A stretch of 64,000 nt of DNA. Source: Bradyrhizobium prioriisuperbiae. Lineage in GTDB: Bacteria > Pseudomonadota > Alphaproteobacteria > Rhizobiales > Xanthobacteraceae. Positions 61,122 through 64,000 of the stretch are shown piece after piece. The first letter of the stretch is position 1. Each line of letters opens with the position of its first letter. Location of the stretch: NCBI RefSeq assembly GCF_032397745.1, contig NZ_CP135921.1, positions 1,798,001 to 1,862,000 of the forward strand, read 5' to 3'. The notes beneath the pieces were generated by a model. The model saw only the letters and a list, made by a program, of their open reading frames with translations. It did no database searches and was not told the DNA's origin. Made by a program: the position numbers and the translations under genes.

Positions 61122-61194
61122 GATAATCTCCTCAAATGATTTCCCAATATCAACGCAACGATCTGGCGAGCGTGACCCTGGGCAACAGAATTTG

Positions 61195-61210
61195 CACCAA
61201 TGGCGCCATT
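61195..61210. promoter_or_regulatory. AraC-like half-site before the monooxygenase gene
   Basis: GCACCAATGGCGCCAT matches 13 of 16 positions with the repeats at 63162 and 63183 upstream of the SDR. Located between the AraC and monooxygenase genes, 74-89 bases before the latter. Confidence 0.4.
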
Positions 61211-61212
61211 TG

Positions 61213-62274
61213 TCAGACGGTGCCGACCTCGTCCGGTTCCTGCGCCCAGCCCTCAGCATTTCCAGCAGTTGCCATGTGGCGGTGCCTCCACATTGCGGGC
61301 GTCTCGCCTTCCCATTCCTTGAACGCACGATAGAAGGAACGGGTATCCTGGTAGCCAAGCAGATAGGCGATCTCGTCGATCTGGACGGCGATATCGGCCA
61401 ACAGGCGGCGGCATGTCTCCTGCCTGGCCTCGACGAGCAGCTCCTTGAAGCTGGTGCCTTCGTCAGTGATACGCCGCTGCAGCGTCCGCTCGCTAAAGCC
61501 CAGCTGGCGCGCGACATCGCCTATGTCGGGCCTACCGCTCGGCAGGCTGGCCTTGAGCGCGGTGACCACTTGCTCGGATACCGTGACCGGGCGATCGAGC
61601 TTCTGCAGTTCGGAGGAGAGCGCAGGCGTCATCAGCGCTATCATCGCGGCGTTGTGCCCCGGGAAGGGACAGTCCAGATCCGCGCCATCAAAGATGAGCG
61701 CGTTGCGCAGGCAGTTGAACCGCACGGGCGCGCCGAAATACCGCTCGTGTTCGCCATGCCCTGTGCTCGCCCGGCTGAGCTCAATCGCGCAAGGGACAAC
61801 CCAACGACCCGTCCCGCGCCTCGCCAGTTCGACGAGCGTGGCAAAGGTTAGATCGACGCTGACGTCAGGCTCTACGCCCGGAGAATAGAGCCAGTCGATC
61901 GTCACCACGCAACTACCCTGTTCCTCCGTGAGGACAAGCCGCTCGGCGCTGCACAGCCGCTTGAATCTTGCGAGCCGCGCCATCCCGTCACGCAAATCGC
62001 GGGCATAGAAAGCCGCGACTGTGGACGGCGGGTGAGCCGACGTATCGGCATGTTCGATCAGGTAAAGGCCGACCGCAGGCACGTCCGACAACTCGCCGAG
62101 GCTCGCCATCAGCGCGAAATACTGTGCCGTGGTCAAAATTCCGTCGCTGGAGAGCGGCAGGTTGAGCGGCAGCTGGGCGCGGTGCACCAACTCAGCCGGG
62201 CGGATGCCGATGCTCTCTACCGCGCGCCAGAAACCGGGTGGGATTTTGCAGCGATCTGCGGGCGCCTGTGTCAT
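61213..62274 (-). CDS. AraC-family regulator (OruR/ArgR-like, arabinose-binding-domain type)
   Basis: 353 residues. The N-terminal ligand region (about 10-200) is of the AraC-binding-like type; the C-terminal DNA-binding domain has two helix-turn-helix units (DIGDVARQLGFSERTLQRRITDEGTSF and IDEIAYLLGYQDTRSFYRAFKEWEGETP). Middle gene of a three-gene minus-strand run SDR-AraC-ABM. The SDR gene ends three bases before its start. Direct repeats upstream of the SDR are its probable binding sites. Confidence 0.9.
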   Translation of the reverse strand: MTQAPADRCKIPPGFWRAVESIGIRPAELVHRAQLPLNLPLSSDGILTTAQYFALMASLGELSDVPAVGLYLIEHADTSAHPPSTVAAFYARDLRDGMARLARFKRLCSAERLVLTEEQGSCVVTIDWLYSPGVEPDVSVDLTFATLVELARRGTGRWVVPCAIELSRASTGHGEHERYFGAPVRFNCLRNALIFDGADLDCPFPGHNAAMIALMTPALSSELQKLDRPVTVSEQVVTALKASLPSGRPDIGDVARQLGFSERTLQRRITDEGTSFKELLVEARQETCRRLLADIAVQIDEIAYLLGYQDTRSFYRAFKEWEGETPAMWRHRHMATAGNAEGWAQEPDEVGTV

Positions 62275-62276
62275 GG

Positions 62277-63107
62277 CTAGGCCGCCTGGCTCAGGATAAG
62301 GCGGTCAAACATCCGGTCGCTGAGCCAGACCCGCAGCGCGATCAGGAGCTTGGCGAACTTGCCTGCGGCGTAGCGGGTACGCGGACGACGCGCCCTCACC
62401 GCTTTGGCAACCACATCTGCGATTAGGCGGGGCGGCGAACCTTTGCCCTCGCCATACGCCTCCCGCGTGCCACGCACGATGGCCTCGACCAGCTTGGCGT
62501 AGGGGCCTTGCCCCGACCGCTCGAGCAGGCTGTCGGTTGCGATGTTGCCGAAATTGGTTTCAATGATCCCCGGTTCGATGACAATCACGTTGATGCCAAA
62601 GGGCGCCAGTTCGAGGCGGAGGCAATCTGACCATCCTTCGAGCGCATGCTTGCTCGCGTGATACCAGCTGCCCAGCGGCGTGTACATCTTGCCGCCCATC
62701 GAGCTGATGTTGACGATACGCCCCGCGCCTTTGGCGCGCATCGCTGGCAGGAGCAGCTGCGTCAGGTGGGCAGCCCCGAACAGGTTGACCTCGAACTGAT
62801 AGCGGGCCTCGTCGATGCCGATTTCCTCCATCGGGCCATAAAGCCCAAATCCGGCATTATTGACCAGCACGTCCACACCGCCCGTAGTTTCGGTGATCCG
62901 GCTTACCGCCGCCTCAATATCGGCCTCCTTCGATACGTCCATCCGCAGCGGTTCGGCGCCGAGCGCCGCAAGGTCATTCATATTGTCAATGCTGCGCGCT
63001 GCGACGAAGACTTGATAGCCATCAGCGATCAGGCGCTTGGCGATTTCCTTGCCCATCCCCGACGAAGCGCCAGTGACAAGGGCAGTTTTGCGATCTTGGT
63101 TGAACAT
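62277..63107 (-). CDS. Short-chain dehydrogenase
   Basis: 276 residues from the ATG at 63107 (AGAGGAG upstream). VTGASSGMGKEIA, NNAGFGLYGP, active site S...YHASK; the C-terminal PRTRYAAGKFAKLLIALRVWLSDRMFD is the typical tail of a family of oxidoreductases often next to AraC regulators. First gene of the operon with AraC and ABM. Substrate unknown; probably an aldehyde or ketone. Confidence 0.9.
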   Translation of the reverse strand: MFNQDRKTALVTGASSGMGKEIAKRLIADGYQVFVAARSIDNMNDLAALGAEPLRMDVSKEADIEAAVSRITETTGGVDVLVNNAGFGLYGPMEEIGIDEARYQFEVNLFGAAHLTQLLLPAMRAKGAGRIVNISSMGGKMYTPLGSWYHASKHALEGWSDCLRLELAPFGINVIVIEPGIIETNFGNIATDSLLERSGQGPYAKLVEAIVRGTREAYGEGKGSPPRLIADVVAKAVRARRPRTRYAAGKFAKLLIALRVWLSDRMFDRLILSQAA

Positions 63108-63161
63108 GGTGTGCTCCTCTTTCGATGCACTGCATTTAGATCGGAGTGGCACACGCCACAT

Positions 63162-63198
63162 TCACGAATGGCGCCAATAAACTCACGAACGGCGCCAA
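63162..63198. promoter_or_regulatory. AraC-type direct-repeat operator
   Basis: TCACGAATGGCGCCAA (63162-63177) and TCACGAACGGCGCCAA (63183-63198) are spaced exactly 21 bases start to start, two helical turns, the usual design of AraC-family sites. They lie 55-91 bases upstream of the SDR start. Confidence 0.7.
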
Positions 63199-63314
63199 AT
63201 GGCCAGCCGCTTCCGCTTCTTAGCGTCGAAAGCATCGCAGACCCGGCAGCCATCCGCAGCCCACATGCGGTCGTTGTCGCCCGGACCAGCCGGACGGGGC
63301 ATTGTAGGCGGCGG

Positions 63315-63641
63315 TCAGTCGCTCCGGCGGCCGTTGGGGCGGGACCAGATCAGGCTGTAGCCCTCGCCCTCTTCGTCGTCGAAGAGGTTGGCGAAGATCG
63401 GGGCGGTGAAGCTCGGATCGTCGAGCTTGAGGCCCAGATAGTCGCGGCCCTCGTTGGAGCGCTTGGCCCAGGCGGCGCCGATCTCGACCCGGCCGACATA
63501 GACGCGGTGGCTGGGGCTGTTGTCGCCGGAGCGGCTGGTTTCGGGGACGATCCGGACGTTCTTGGCCTGGACCGAGAGGGTGACGATTTCGCCGGTGAAT
63601 TCGTTCGAGCCGGTCTTCTTGAAGGTGCCGATGGTCGCCAT
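63315..63641 (-). CDS. DUF736-family protein
   Basis: 108 residues from the ATG at 63641 (AAGGAGAA upstream). MATIGTFKKTGSNEFTGEI at the N-terminus and YLGLKLDDPSFTAPIFANLFDDEEGEGYSLIW match DUF736, a small protein almost always found in integrative conjugative elements with Trb systems. Function unknown. It confirms that the right end of the window is part of such an element. Confidence 0.88.
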   Translation of the reverse strand: MATIGTFKKTGSNEFTGEIVTLSVQAKNVRIVPETSRSGDNSPSHRVYVGRVEIGAAWAKRSNEGRDYLGLKLDDPSFTAPIFANLFDDEEGEGYSLIWSRPNGRRSD

Positions 63642-64000
63642 GGTAGTTCTCCTTGATCTCTGTTTCCGAGCCCGCACCATTGCGGCCTCGATGGTGATCG
63701 AGGGGCCGGAGGCGATCGACGGCGCACCCCGAAGGGGCTCGACAGCAAAGGAGGGGCTTTCTTGTCTCGCGAGGAATGACGGGGCAGCCGGCAGGGGAAG
63801 AAAGTTTTGACGCCGCTGTTGCGCCATAGGCGGTCGAGGCTTCAGCCGGCCTTCGGCCAGATCAATCCATCGAAGAGGCCGTTCGGTGCGCTCGGCCTGA
63901 CCGAGTTGACATCAAGGAGAACGTGGCGACTTTCGAGTCACCGTGGAGATCGGCCGGTAGGTTCGACGGCGATGCGGGACCTGTCCTGGCCACCACGGGT
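63642..64000. other. Right window end, no gene seen
   Basis: 359 bases upstream of DUF736. ORFs over it look non-coding. GGCGGTCGAGGC and GAAGAGGCCG patches are present but form no clear repeat. This is typical leader sequence for the DUF736 gene of conjugative elements. Confidence 0.4.

Noticed and set aside
63029..63656. Large plus-strand ORF 62646-63656
   Set aside because: Antisense of the SDR and DUF736 genes with shadow-type composition.

Overview
The window is GC-rich alphaproteobacterial DNA. The best guess is a Nitrobacteraceae member (Bradyrhizobium, Rhodopseudomonas or Afipia type). This is inferred from the gene complement (MntR, exbB-exbD-tonB, the DUF4173 plus two-component trio), from the abundant REP-like palindromes between genes, and from the MocR, AraC and Trb gene types. 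No rRNA or species marker is present, so the genus is not certain.

Layout. (1) 1-11348: two copies of one IS481-family element in opposite orientation (the left copy cut by the window edge) bracket about 9.8 kb carrying an epoxide-hydrolase-like enzyme, a family-3 glycosidase, a DUF4173 membrane protein with a response regulator and histidine kinase, a YccF protein, and exbB-exbD-tonB. (2) 11349-19180: chromosomal genes, including a TonB-dependent receptor that continues into a second Omp25-type beta-barrel, mntR, an amidase, an exported methyltransferase-like protein and a small secreted protein. (3) 19209-29409: an integrative mobilizable element of about 10.2 kb in tRNA-Arg(CCG), bounded by 49-bp direct repeats. 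It encodes a tyrosine integrase, a MobC, a relaxase-primase fusion with a second gene nested in another frame, a RepA-like ATPase, an AlpA-like regulator and a hairpin/iteron-like region, an architecture that recalls IncQ plasmids. (4) 29542-43932: a minus-strand metabolic cluster. It holds a MoeA remnant, a 7Fe-type ferredoxin, a cytoplasmic molybdopterin oxidoreductase, an NTF2-like protein, a complete two-ATPase ABC importer, an adrenodoxin-type ferredoxin reductase, a MocR regulator and an aldehyde dehydrogenase. A near-identical candidate operator lies upstream of both the ferredoxin-reductase operon and the aldehyde dehydrogenase gene, which ties the cluster into one regulon. (5) 44101-50345: a patchwork of remnants (integrase, SDR, dehalogenase, DoxX) among intact genes for a 3-methyladenine glycosylase, a VOC protein and a methionine gamma-lyase with its Lrp regulator. 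(6) 50433-57740: redox and electrophile-detoxification genes (TetR-controlled SDRs, pirin, WrbA, DoxX, quinone reductase). (7) 57786-63641: the tail of a Trb-type conjugation region (trbG, trbI, DUF2274, LysR, DUF736), broken by a nonsense codon and by insertion of an AraC-controlled SDR-AraC-monooxygenase operon.

The strongest candidates for undescribed biology are the ferredoxin/molybdenum/ABC/MocR cluster, the IncQ-like integrative element with its nested gene, the IS481 element sitting in the loop of REP hairpins, and the double-barrel TonB receptor. Several genes between 44 and 61 kb carry single nonsense or frameshift lesions. These could be real decay or sequence errors.
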